Shown piece by piece: positions 25,674 to 37,315 of a stretch of 64,000 bases of DNA (the stretch's first letter is position 1; the number at the start of each line of letters is the position of its first letter). This DNA comes from Bugula neritina (lineage: Eukaryota > Bryozoa > Gymnolaemata > Cheilostomatida > Bugulidae), in the NCBI GenBank assembly GCA_964035545.1, contig OZ037766.1, positions 9,061,722-9,125,721 on the forward strand, written 5' to 3'. The position numbers were made by a program, and so were the translations under genes. The notes under the pieces were generated by a model. It was given only the letters and a program-made list of their open reading frames with translations, was not told the origin of the DNA and made no database searches.

Positions 25674-27151
25674 GTTGAATAGACTAAGCAGTACAGCTGT
25701 TAGACTAGCTAGTAACAGGGTGGCATGCAGTTGCACAATACCTTATTGTTTGCATTTGATAACAAGAGCAAACATTTCTACACAATGTGCAAAGATAAAT
25801 TATCATGTAACACACGAACACTTGTTCACTGCAACCTGTGTGTAGAATAGTATTATATGGAGCATAATAAACCCTATATAATCTTTATTGCTGCAAATTT
25901 AGTAAAAAGTATGCTGTGATGTACTTAAGCTTTACAGCTCCCACACAGAAAGCGGAAGCTATACTGCATTTTGCTCAAAATTAGTTATTTATTGCAGTAC
26001 ATAATATATTATCTTTTACTACAACATGATAACAAATAAATAAGTTCACTATTGGAATTTATTCCTTTTCAACAAACAGGGGATAAGTAAAAATTATATA
26101 GATACTCAATTTTACCAAACAATCTCCACTTTCCTTGTGTCACAGAAGTTGTTATAAAAATTAATGAAGATCAAAGTATAAAAACATAACACAAGCAGAA
26201 CATGGACGGCATTCGTTAAAAATTGAGTATATATAGTAAAAATATAATTGTTAATTTTGTTATTATATTAAACATTTACTCATAATCTATGAAATTTAAT
26301 GAAGTGTATTAAGTTACTTTGCCAGTCAGTTTGCTAAAAAACTTAGTAAAATGATTTTTTTTTTAGTTTGGATTATTAAGTTGTGTGTAATTAAAAAAAA
26401 CCTTTATGTAAAAACCTCATACTCTGTTCAATAATCACAGGGATTCCTTAGTTTAATGGCTTTGAGCAGTTCAAAGGTATCGTAAAACAGAACTCCTTTA
26501 AGTTTGGTATTACCACACTTCTAGGACTGCTGTCTTGCATTTAGATAATAGAATAACTGAGTGTGTTGACACAAACTAGCACTTCATAGTGAACCGAAAC
26601 GAGTCATAAGCAGCATTGTTAATTCAGCAGCATAAGCTGGAATGTTTATAGATATAGATTCTAAGCTTCCTAGCACTAATCAGTTTCTTGAATGTTCCAG
26701 GAATTTCTCCATCAGCATCACCTTGTTAATGGCTATTATCAGCAACTGTCTATTTAATGTCATGTCTCTCTCAAGATGTAAATTAAATTATCAACTCATT
26801 AGCCCAATAATAATGCGCTATATATAGAATGTCATGTGACAGGAAGATAATGCAGCAGCATGCGACTGTATCTGCGGCCAGACATGCCTAAAGTAGCTGG
26901 AGATGGTGACTCATGCCAATGACTGGTAACTGACAATTAGTGACTCTCTTCTGTCCTTCATTTTTAACTGGGTAGCACCAGGAATTAACACAAAATTCAA
27001 ATTTCACCCGGCCATACATTACAATACTACCTGAACAAATAATTTTGATTACAGCAATTAATATGACTCAAATCAAAATTTGAAAAGAAAATTAAAAACT
27101 TGAGTGTATTGAAATTTCTCATCTACTACTTCAAATGAGTTGTAGAAGGTA
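25674..27151. other. Spacer between CRAL-TRIO copies 1 and 2, containing a duplicated flank
   Basis: About 25674-26805 resembles 32222-34150 (upstream of copy 2 through the last exon of copy 3), for example the shared CTAGGACTGCTG and CACAAACTAGCACTTC blocks. It therefore belongs to the duplicated unit. From about 26810 to 27150 the sequence is different and somewhat GC-richer near 26850-27010; this is probably the junction between the two units. No active gene seen. Confidence 0.6.
26675..26805 (-). pseudogene. Relic of the last exon of a CRAL-TRIO gene (copy-3 type)
   Basis: This stretch aligns with the last coding exon of CRAL-TRIO copy 3 (34003-34158): shared blocks include CTTGAATGTTCC and ATGGCTATTATCAGCAAC on the + strand. 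The homology continues into the 3' flank (26510-26680 against 33840-34000). The relic lacks about 7 bp near the C-terminal codons, has drifted in its 5' half and has no sister exons, so it cannot be functional. It shows that the duplication unit contained copy 2 plus the 3' end of its neighbour. Confidence 0.8.
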
Positions 27152-29800
27152 TTAGTCGACATTGAGTCTTTTGAATATACCAGTCACACCACCAGCAGCA
27201 TCAGCATGCTTTTTGCTGTCACCAGAAACTGTCTCTACTTTCTTTATACCGTACTGTTCCCAAGATATAAATTCATCTTCACTAGCCTCCATAAGCTTGG
27301 CTACATCCTATTGGTATTATAAAAAACAAACTTGAAATCATTAAACTTCTTGTAAAAGTGTTTTTAAAATGCTAGAGTTTAAAGTAAAAACTTTTTTTTA
27401 CTTCTGAAAATTTGGTACAATATCAACTTCAGGTGCTTAATTTTTCTAAAGCATGTAAACTGTCAGAACAATTTCACTGCCTTGCAAATTCCTCCAGTTT
27501 TTAGTCAGCTAAATATTATTATTGCCCGATCTCTTATTTCGAAATCTTATAGTCTTTCAAGTTCTAAACAGTTAATAGTGAACTTTTTGATTGATACTAA
27601 TTTCGAATGATAAACTATAGGCCTTATAACAGCTTTACTTAAAGCTTTAACTGACTATAAAAAGTAAAAAGGTAGCCCTTACTTTGGCATGAGGTTCGAT
27701 ATCAAGTTCTCCACCAAGTTCTTTAGGAAGAATTTTTAGATCAAAATATTCTTTTAAGTATTCTGGTGTAGAATGTAGGTGAATCTAAAAGTATGATTTT
27801 CTAACATGACAACTGTTTAAAACATGATATTTTTGACGTTGACTACTTTAAGTAAAAATTGAAAACTACAAAAACGGCTCATTGCCTATTAGTTGTGTAA
27901 CATTTTGTCACTATGCAAAGCAACATTAAAACTATAAGCAACCTATTAATTACGAAGGCTTTATTCAAATTGCATCCATAATATTGTTGGGACTTTACAT
28001 AAGTTGGGAAAGCTTTTCCCTAATTCATGATAGGTTTGCATGTATCATCACAGCTATGCCAGCTATATTATGCTTTTTCCACACTCATTATGGTTACTAC
28101 ACAATAGCTTAACTTTTTGACAGGTATAACCCCCAGCATTTTCACCTATCTGCACACTTGCATCTTACAACTTGACACTTGAAACTACATGATGTAACGG
28201 TTTCACATTGCTACTTTCTTTCAGTCTGCGACAATAAATATTTCTATATAATTTAAAACACAACACATATAAGATTATACAATTTTTAATCAACGCTAAT
28301 AGAAGTTTCTAGAATAACACAATACTATTTACATGTTAAATTCAAATTTGACTTCGGTAACAGAGCATCATAATATTATTTAACATAAAGGCACAAGAAA
28401 ATTGTGACACGTGATAGTTAAGGTCTATTTTAGAAATTTAAAAAAAACTTACCCGTTTTCTTAGTTTTTCTGAGAGAAATGGTTTTGCTATTGCAAAAAC
28501 ATATTCAAAAAAGTGAGGCACATTGACGTAATGTACTTCTTTCAGTCTGCATGGCATTGCTTGCTGCAACAAGAATACAATTAAAATTTCTGCTCTTAAA
28601 AAAACTATTTAAAAATGAACTTTCACTAAGCTATGTGTTAATGTAGTAAATACTTTCAAACGCTAAAATATTTCATTATCATGTAATATACTTATACTAT
28701 ATACTTATTATATATGTTGTATATATTACTTACTGACTTCAGAGATAATGATTATATCTGCTAGCAAACATATATTACAACATGTTTAAATTCGTGTAAA
28801 AGCATTAATCATGCAAATATGGCTAAAGTGTTGATTTTCTTTCAGATGTATGTATAAACATAGTAGACATAATGCAATCCATACCTGTATCACCGATGCT
28901 ATCCTTTTAGCAGCAAATGGGTTAAAACTTTTAACATGATTCCAAGTAAGATTTGATAAGTCTGTCAGAAACACAAAACCATTTATCTGATTTTCTTCTT
29001 GCTGTACACAAAGAGGTAAATAAACTATTATAGTCAATATATTTCCAAAATCGTCAATACGCACACAGTACCTTCAACAGAAGTTTAAATAAAAAGAATG
29101 CACTATAGAAATGATAAACTAAAAGGCATATAGTTTTAGCCTTTTTGCAAAAAATTTTAAGCATGAAACATTTTTTATGTATATGCTTATAAATTATAGA
29201 GTATTTTTTGAGGTAAATAGATATAAACTACCTACCCTAACCATCTTTTCCATCATCATCATCATGCTTCCTCTAAACATGTCATCAACTGTAGTCGTAG
29301 CAGTGTCCCACAAGGCTGCAGTACAAAAAGATGGGGTTTAAATTCTAATAAATGAAAAGCTTTATGGAATAGTAAAGCGAGAAAGTTTTATTGAAAGCGA
29401 AAATAATTGATCTCATCAAATTAAAAATGAGCTAAAATTACGCTTTATAGCCCCATATATTCACTTATAAGATTACATTTCCATTATAAAGAATTTCCAA
29501 CACTCCATATTTATGTATCATTTAAATATTCATATACATCTTAATTCTTAGCTACTATCTAAAGGCTGTTGGAGGATTGTATACCCAAACACATTTGTTT
29601 TATAATAAATTTTGTGACCGCGAGTCCTGAATTATTTGGATTTCAGACTTTCAGTGACTAAGCCATGTGCTCCTGCAGAAGCCAATAACAGCAGCAATGG
29701 CAATGAAAGTTAGCCATATAAATAAGTATCAGTTTTATAATACCCTATACAATCAGAACCTATTGGAAATGTCATCTAATAAATATAATATAGATATCTG

Positions 29801-29849
<49 letters not shown>

Positions 29850-32221
29850 GTGTGTTGTGTGTTGTGTGTTGTGTGTGTGTGAGTGTTGTGTGTTGTGTGT
29901 TGTGTGTGTGAGTGTTGTGTGTTGTGTGTTGTGTGTGTTGGTACATGTACATGGAATCTACCTGCTCTTATCAGGATAGCTTGTGGATCTGTCTCTTTTA
30001 CCTTTGGTAATGAAATATAAAGACCTTTCTCATAATTCTCTTTGCTAAATGAAGGCCGAAACCTCTTGTAGAAGTCGGCAAATTCCACTCTGACTTCATA
30101 GTATCTAGTTTAATATGAAGCTTGTTGACTAAAATTCTCTTCACATAAAATTTCTTTACACATAACGATAGACCGTCTATTTCTTGTTTGTGCATAACTT
30201 GTGTGAGCAGCTATCAAATTTTATATATAGAAATGTTGTTCAAATTCATATTTATGCCTATTTAGCCTGTTTTTAGGTTGCTTTAGTATCTAATTACTTG
30301 ATATACTAGGTAAATATTATTAAGTTTATAGACTCTAGTAAATATGCGCTGACCACAGTGCTTTAAAAACTAAAATAGTTATTGATCATAATACAAGCAT
30401 TGCTTTGGAGCTAAAGCTATTGTATTACTTTCCAAAGAACTGAATTACTTTTATCCAGGGGTTAACTTTTAAACAGACCAAGTATGATGTTGGAGATTAC
30501 CTTTGCATCAATTAACACACACAATACAGATTAACAGCATAAATAGTATGTTGTTGAAATTATAGACCTTGCTTAGTTTTACCTTCGAATAAGAGTAGTT
30601 GTTCTCTCAATATCAAACTTTCTAGCTCTCAAAAACATCAACAAAAAATCATCATCTCGCGGGCAGTGAAGTGCTGCAAATATAACAATATTTGACTAAT
30701 ATGAAATAGTTGGGTAAAAAACGTGCATCTGTTTTAAAGTTTTTCTCCTGTGAAGACCCTTGTCCTGTTATTAAGCAGACTAAGAACTTTGCCCCTCCCC
30801 ATGGAGATTTGACTTGTGGGACAGAAGCAATTATTGTAACTGCAACACCATTGATTGAGAGAGCACTGGTACAAATGGAAATCTATTTCCATTAATAATT
30901 ACTGTTTTAGTAACTCTCACCTCCTTAATGGTGAAGCCATACACTTGGGAGGAAAGATAACTGGAAGGAATACTTTGGAGGAAAAAATAAACTTTTACTA
31001 ATTCTTAGAGTTTAGACTGCTGTAACTCACTGACTAAGCTTATAGTATTGGCGTTTCTACATTATGAAATGGCTTTAAGTAGTATAACCAAGGCCCCACT
31101 ACCAAGCCTATTTAACTGTGCAGACATAGCTTTGGTAGTGACAGGCTTATCAAAGACCCCAAACAAAACTCTAAGGCTTAGAGGCTTGAGAAAGGGCCTT
31201 CAGTTGTAGTTGTAAAGAGACATTCCTCAGTATAAGATATGTGTTTGGTGCATTTTACTTTATAATAAAGCACTGTGCCTTATTACAAAGTAAAATGCAC
31301 CAAACACACATATGTACTGAGACATGTCTCTTTACAACTACAACCGAAGGCCCTTTTCTGGTATCACAAACGACCTTGTAAAAACTTAAATTCATGACCT
31401 ATACCATATTAGGCCAGCAGCCCAGCACTCTAATCACTAAACTCTAAACAGTAGCTGCTGCATCTATGAAAACAGTGAGAAATATTTGAAAAGCTGCTGA
31501 TGCTTAAGCCAATAAAAGTTGCCAGTTTTCTGGCAGCTTTAAGTAATGTAACAAGCAACTTTGGCAGCTTAAAAATGCATCATTTCAGTACTTACTTGCA
31601 GCTTTCAAAATAATCAACTTGAACTTCAAACCAACTCCAAAAAATAAAAGATCACAAAACTTGCCAATTAACATTAAATTTTATACATGGTTATATGTTA
31701 AGATACTAGGCTAATTATTACTATATAGTTGCATATGCACTCATTTTATGCTGCATGAATAATTGTACAGAATGTTATATTAGTTTAAACTCTCTAAAGA
31801 CATTAATTTTTAATTAACGTGAGGTTTTACTTTTTGATTTGATGTTTATGGTTGAAGCCTAACTGCTTTGTTTTGATGCAAAATATATTGATAGAACTAA
31901 TGCTATATGAAAGTTCTGGTGCAAAGCCTGTTTGTTGCAATGGGTTCCAATTTGTAAAATGAATCTTAGGAAAGCTTATAATTGAAAGACTGTTTCAAGT
32001 TTTAAATGCAAAGATGAACAACTGCCTTATTTATGCTGTTGAATACTGGCAAGCTACTGCACAAGCAAGCATTGCAATATGCTAAATGTGGAAGCAACAT
32101 TCTTACCTAAATCTGATTCCAGAGACTTTCTCATTTTAGAAATATGCTTTTGCCGGTTTTCCACATCTTCATGGAGCTCTTCTTTTGCCTTCTTTTGAAG
32201 TGCCTGGCTAAGTGAGGTCAT
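27152..32221 (-). CDS. CRAL-TRIO lipid-transfer protein, tandem copy 2 (alpha-tocopherol transfer protein-like)
   Basis: Eight coding exons, 5' to 3': 32221-32107, 30673-30583, 30104-29962, 29315-29236, 29001-28885, 28563-28453, 27784-27683, 27307-27152; 915 nt, 304 residues. Exon sizes equal copy 1 except 80 against 77 nt in exon 4, where an ATG run (five Met codons against four residues in copy 1) adds one residue. Seen: MTSLSQALQKKAKEELHED, FLLMFLRARKFDIER, NGFVFLTDLSNLTWNHVKS, PFAAKRIASVIQ, IHLHS, PKELGG, and the C-terminus FKRLNVD. Same family and role as copy 1, with clear amino-acid divergence but no broken frame, so probably functional. Its introns have gained a (GT)n tract, a MITE-like pair and a roughly 760-bp composite insertion. 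An in-frame ATG upstream (32299) gives a 26-residue hydrophobic leader similar to that of copy 1 but 5 residues longer. Confidence 0.9.
29801..29942. repeat. (GT)n / TGTGTTG microsatellite
   Basis: About 46 bp of pure GT dinucleotides followed by alternating TGTGTTG and GAGTG variants. On the transcribed (minus) strand it is a CA-rich tract beginning about 20 nt downstream of the 5' splice site of exon 29962-30104. It is absent from the matching place in copy 1. Confidence 0.95.
31190..31358. repeat. Near-perfect 169-bp palindrome (MITE-like)
   Basis: The left arm begins AAAGGGCCTTCAGTTGTAGT and passes TTTGGTGCATTTTACTTT. The right arm is its inverse, with AAAGTAAAATGCACCAAAC and ending GAAGGCCC. 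The arms are about 83 bp with a tiny central loop near 31273, and differ at only a few sites. Typical of a foldback DNA element; no coding capacity. Confidence 0.85.
31365..31445 (-). mobile_element. Possible tRNA-derived SINE head (degraded)
   Basis: Read on the minus strand: GTGATTAGAGTGCTGGGCTG, then GGTCATGAATTTAAG. This resembles the box A / anticodon-arm / box B layout of the two better SINE copies at 48186 and 60215. The box B is eroded, so the call is weak. Confidence 0.4.
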
Positions 32222-34002
32222 GTTGAGTAGACTGAGCAGTGACCAACCACACAGTACAGCTGTTAGCCTAGCTAATAACAGGGTAGCATGCAGTTGCACA
32301 ATACTTTATTGTTAACAAACATCTCTTAACAATACATATTTTTATCACATTACTTACAGCTCACCTATTTCCCATGTATTGATCTTGCTGGATATTTGTA
32401 TTCCAGATTTTTTTGTTAGCTAGTTGTGTAGTTGCCTTCTCTGTGAAGGCTGCATATTCTTGAAAAATGAGCAATATTTATAGACCAAAATTATATTCTG
32501 TGTAGGACAAATTAGCTATTTATTTTAAAACAATAGATAACTCATAAATTGCATAAGGTGCAGCGCCATTGATACACCAAAAGACTACAATTATATGCCC
32601 TTGCCCTTCCAACAAAACAACTCTGTTTAATCTTACAGAATAAATTTACAGTGAACACAAATCTATAATTTCTAGCTAAGCAGCTCATCTGCAATTCTAT
32701 AAGGAAATAGCTGCTCAAAACAATCCATTAATGAACTATATTTATAAGTCATTTGCCTTTGGGTGCAACTTTAAAGCACTGCATTTAGTAAATTCCTAAT
32801 GTTGTAACTTGTAATACATTTTTATACCAGGTGGTAAATCTTGTTGGAAGAAATAAAAAATACTGAAAGCACCAGTAGAAATTGATTCTGCTGGAAAGCA
32901 GTGTGATGTTTTGTTACATGCACTGCGTTTCCATGACTGCTGCGAATGGATGCTCATACCAAATAATTTGCAGTTTGTATCAACTTATGGTTTCATTGAT
33001 AGTAACTGTTCCCACACATCTAATAAAAACTCCAATCGTATAATGGAAACGCAGTGTAAATAACTCGATGTAAGTATTCTACCTGCTGATGGGAGAGTGG
33101 AGACAGGTTAATGTGTAATGATAAGTTAGCAGCCAACACATTTGAACTATGACCTATGGTTGTCTAGCAGTGTTGACTAAACATGGGACACTATTACTAT
33201 TATGGTACTTTATTAAAGAGCATGTAGTGGCATAAAAGCACTTAAATTAAAAAAAAGAAACCTCAAAATTAAAACTGAACATCACAGACACTAAATTTGG
33301 TCTAGACTAATTAGAAAAATGCAAAAAAAAATACATATGATCTAAATTTAATGGTTTTGAAGAAATATCTCATAAGCAAGCAATGTAGAAAATAGTAAAC
33401 TTTGCAAAAATGTTTCCAATTTTGCATGTGTCACAGTTGTTATTGTAAAAAGTAATAGAGATAAAAGTACTAAGACATAAAACACAGACAAATAGAGTGC
33501 ATATAAGAGATTCTTGAAAATGTGAGTATCTTATCATATAATATTATAAAATAACTGTTAGTTTTTTGGCCCAAAAATTGGACACTACTTGCTATAAAAT
33601 AAACATTTGTGAGACCGAAATAAATTGAGTAATCTAGTCAGTTTTTTTGCTAAAAGGTTTGATAAAAATGGTTTGATTTGAAGCTCTAAAATTAATTACT
33701 TGGTCCACTAAATTATGTGTAGTTAGAAAACAAAACCTTCAAGTATAAAAGTCGTACTCTGTATAATAATCACAAGAATTCTTAGTTTAATCGTCTCAAC
33801 AGTTCAATGGTATTGAAAAACAGAAGTCCTTTTAGTTTGGTATAGCCACATTTCTAGGACTGCTGGCTTGCATTTAGGTAATAGAATAACTGAGTGTATT
33901 GACACAAACTAGCACTTCTTAGTGATCAAAACTTGTCCTAAGCAGCATTGTTAATTCAGCATAACTTGGAATGTTAGATATAGATTCTAAGACTTCCTAG
34001 AA
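32222..34002. other. Spacer between CRAL-TRIO copies 2 and 3
   Basis: Upstream region of copy 2 and downstream region of copy 3. It holds a 136-bp terminal-inverted-repeat element (32921-33056) and, from about 33400, sequence homologous to 26110-26680 near copy 1. No coding sequence seen. Confidence 0.6.
32921..33056. mobile_element. Short MITE with 14-bp terminal inverted repeats
   Basis: Starts CACTGCGTTTCCAT and ends with the exact inverse ATGGAAACGCAGTG; 136 bp in all with no coding capacity. A clean target-site duplication is not visible, so the superfamily is not assigned. Confidence 0.65.
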
Positions 34003-37000
34003 CTAATCACAGTTGAGTTTCTTGAATGTTCCGGTAATTCCTCCGGCGGCATCAGCTTGTTTATGGCTATTATCAGCAACAGCCTCTACTCGCTTGATAC
34101 CGTATCTCTCCCGAGATATAAACTCATCTTCACTATTTGCCATCTCCTCAGCCCAACTCTGCATCGAAATAATACCTCGATTGATTTCTTAGTTATAAAT
34201 AAAATGTTTTATAGAATTCACAATAAGCATCTTATCCATTGTGCATCCAGCTTATAATGAGCCCAATTCGGTGAGACTACACAGCTGTTTCAGCTTGAAG
34301 GAACCATTAAAATTACAGATTATTAAAAAAATTGAGCTTATTTTCATTGAACAACTAAAACGGCAGAGACATCAGAAGAAAACTTTTTAAACTCTAAAGC
34401 TTGTCAATCCGTGGATTTTAGTAGTTCACCCTATCAGTTAATACAAATTAACACTATTTGAATATTTAGTCAACTCTTGGGCAGTTTCTATAAACTCCAA
34501 AACATTCATAGAAAAGTATGGACGAATTGTTATGAGCTGTCCTACATATTATTATACTAGACACTTGCTATTAACTAAGGTAATATTGACAGCTACCTTG
34601 ACATAAGGCTCAGTAACAAGAGTGCCCCCTAGGCTCTCTGGCAGCATATCAACACTAAAGTGCTCCTTCAAGTACTCAGGTGATGAGTGAATGTGTATCT
34701 GCAATATAAAATACAGCGTGTCTATATTATCTAAAACTGTTATGTAACATGGTGCAGGTGGTGCATACCCTTACATTGAGTTACACAAGTTACTTCAAAA
34801 CCTTGCAAATGATAGCAATTGCTGAGCATCTACACATGTCATATATGACTTTTAGGATATTATACAATCGAAGAAAATGTGTACTGCAGCTGTAAGTGCT
34901 CTTACGGTTAACATACACTGCAGCACTACAGGTGTCTTACAAAAAAAGAATTTTTTTAAAGCATGTCATGCATAACGTATGAAAGATCAAAACACTTCTA
35001 ACTTACTCTGCTTTTCAGTTTGTCAGACATAAACTGCTTGACCATGGCAAACACATATTCAAAGAAATGAGGTACATTGACATAGTGTATTCCCTTAACT
35101 CTGCAAGGCATGGCATGCTGTAAAACACATCAATGCTTAGTATAATCATAGAAATGAGGGGTAATATATGTAATATAGCTCAATCACCTCAACTTGATAG
35201 AGTTATAAAGATGGCTATCAATTTTGAACCTATTAATATTATGTTAATCTATATACATCAGAGAGATTAATTTCAATCAGACAAAGAATTAAGTGATGTA
35301 GGATGTTGCATGATTTGTTTTCAAAAATAATCTTACTGTATGATTTATCAAAATTTGTCTTTAAACAATATTTTTATGACCTTGTTAAATATTGAGTTAT
35401 TGCAAAAACGATTCGGGCAAACAGTCAGCTCTTGTTAGTTTCTATCAAGTTTACATTTTTGTGAGGTGACCAAAAATGGAATATCTTGAAACAGTTGTTA
35501 TTATAAGTCAACATAACTTTAAAATGCAGTGTTGAAATAAAATAATCAAGTTAATTTTGAGCATCAAAGCCACAATTAATACTGCTCAACAAATGCATAT
35601 TAAAAAAGAGTAGAATTGATTAGGACACCAACCTGCAAGATAGCCATAGTGCGTTTAGCAATAAATGGATTCATACTCTTAGCATGAGCCCAGGTGAGTT
35701 GGTTTACATCCATAAGCATCACTATCCCATTCACCTGCACCTCTTCACTCTAGCAAATGAAATGTCAGCCTTAATATTCATAAACCTTTCGAATTACAAA
35801 TACTTTGAACATTAGGAAACACTGCGAACAGATTTTCCTGTTGATGGGTACACTGAACTCTGTGTATATAGAACCATAAAATAAATCCCATTTTACTACA
35901 AACTTATATTATCAATTTTACAGTATAACTTTTCAGCCCAAATCAGGCGTTATTTTATTGGATAATTCTTAGAATGAAACTGCATGTGTATTTGAAGATT
36001 AGAAGATTATATGAAATTTTAAATGCAAAATTGTAAGTCTTTACCCGGATTACTTTCTCGACCTGCATAATGTTTGCTCTGATTACATCATCAAGGCCAC
36101 CAGTACTTGGATCCCAGAGAGCTGAAAATAACAACACATGTATTTTACTGAAACAAACAATCATACTAGCTACACTTGTATGACAGTAAAAAAAATTGAA
36201 TTATTTTTAAAGTTACCACTATTAACAAAATAAATGCATGTATAAAAAATTATCTAAATAACACAAAAAGGAAAAAGTGAAAAATTGAAATAAAAGCTAT
36301 ACATGATAATCTACAGCAAATATTAAACTTATTATAACTATTTACATCTTTAAGAAGTAGCTGATTTGAAAGTAATTCTAGCAAAAACATGATTTAATTG
36401 AAATTACAATGATACACGCACATCTCTTTAATGTTTAAAAATGATGCTTCATCGACTTTAAAGTTGAATATTCACATTTTTGCTTTTATACCTGAACTCA
36501 AACTAAACAGCCATATGTGAGTAATAATATAATACCTAGCCTAACCAGCAACGGCACAGGATCAGTTTCTTTTGACTTGGGCAACTTAAGGTACATTCCC
36601 TTTTCATATTTTTCTTTTGCAAACGACGGGCGATACTTTTTGTAAAAATCTGGGTATTCTATTCTGACCTCATAATATCTAGAGAAATTGAAGAATAAAT
36701 TATTATTTCAACCTTGAAACAGGGCACATCATCTTCATGCATATGAAACAGCAAACTCACAAAAACTGATTGTTTACAACCAACAATAGCACAACATTAA
36801 ACCTCAAAACCAAATATACCTTCTAACGAGCTTGGCAGCATTTTCATAGTCAAACTTACGAGCTCTCAAAAACATCAATAGGAAGTTATCGTCTTCAAGG
36901 GGACAGTGCAAAGCTACAATTATACTATATATTATGAAGTTGAATGAAAGTAAATGCTGGTTTATATAAATTTAATGCCACCAACAATGATGCAGATAAA

Positions 37001-37315
37001 CAGCTGGAAAATAACCACCTTATAAATAACAATATGCTAAATATCTGCATTGAATTGAAGATGCAAAATAAGTTTTGTTTTGTACTTTGGTAACACAGTG
37101 TATGTTCTTTTTACAGCTGTCAGCCATTGCATACTTGCATATGTTAGTGAAATGAATATTTATATGTACAATCTATAGATGTTTATAAAATAGATTTTAC
37201 CCAAATCTGACTTCAACAGGTCCCGCAATGCTTGAATGTCTCGATCTCTCCATTCCACTTTTTCACCTAGCTCATTTTTAGCCTTTTCTTGCAAGGCTTC
37301 ACTTAAGCTAGACAT
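34003..37315 (-). CDS. CRAL-TRIO lipid-transfer protein, tandem copy 3 (alpha-tocopherol transfer protein-like)
   Basis: Eight coding exons, 5' to 3': 37315-37201, 36913-36820, 36678-36536, 36121-36045, 35749-35633, 35117-35007, 34698-34597, 34158-34003; 915 nt, 304 residues. Seen: MSSLSEALQEKAKNELGEK, FLLMFLRARKFDYENAAKL, RPSFAKEKYEKGMYLKLPKS, NGIVMLMDVNQLTWAHAKS, CRVKGIHYVNVPHFFEYVF, KSRIHIHSSPEYLKEHF, PESLGG. Exon phases match copies 1 and 2 exactly; exon 2 is one codon longer. It is the most divergent of the three and more conservative at lipid-domain positions, so it may be the parent-like copy. Unlike copies 1 and 2, the frame upstream of this ATG closes at once with a TAG, so the protein starts here. 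It is transcribed divergently from SIVA, with the GC-richer island at 38480-38760 as the probable shared promoter. Confidence 0.92.

Larger units (their letters stand above)
30705..31468. mobile_element. Composite insertion in intron 2 of CRAL-TRIO copy 2
   Basis: In copy 1 the sequence CAATATTTGACT is followed within about 30 bp by AAGCTGCTAATGCC. In copy 2 the matching motifs (near 30690 and 31485) are about 760 bp apart. The inserted DNA contains a 61-codon open frame (30710-30895) with no family I recognise, the 169-bp near-perfect hairpin at 31190-31358, and a tRNA-like block at about 31365-31445. Probably nested mobile elements inserted after the duplication. Confidence 0.6.

Noticed and set aside
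29753-30088. Minus-strand 111-codon open frame rich in His/Thr
   Set aside because: It is the (CA)n microsatellite read through into the real exon 29962-30104 of CRAL-TRIO copy 2; the repeat part is intron.
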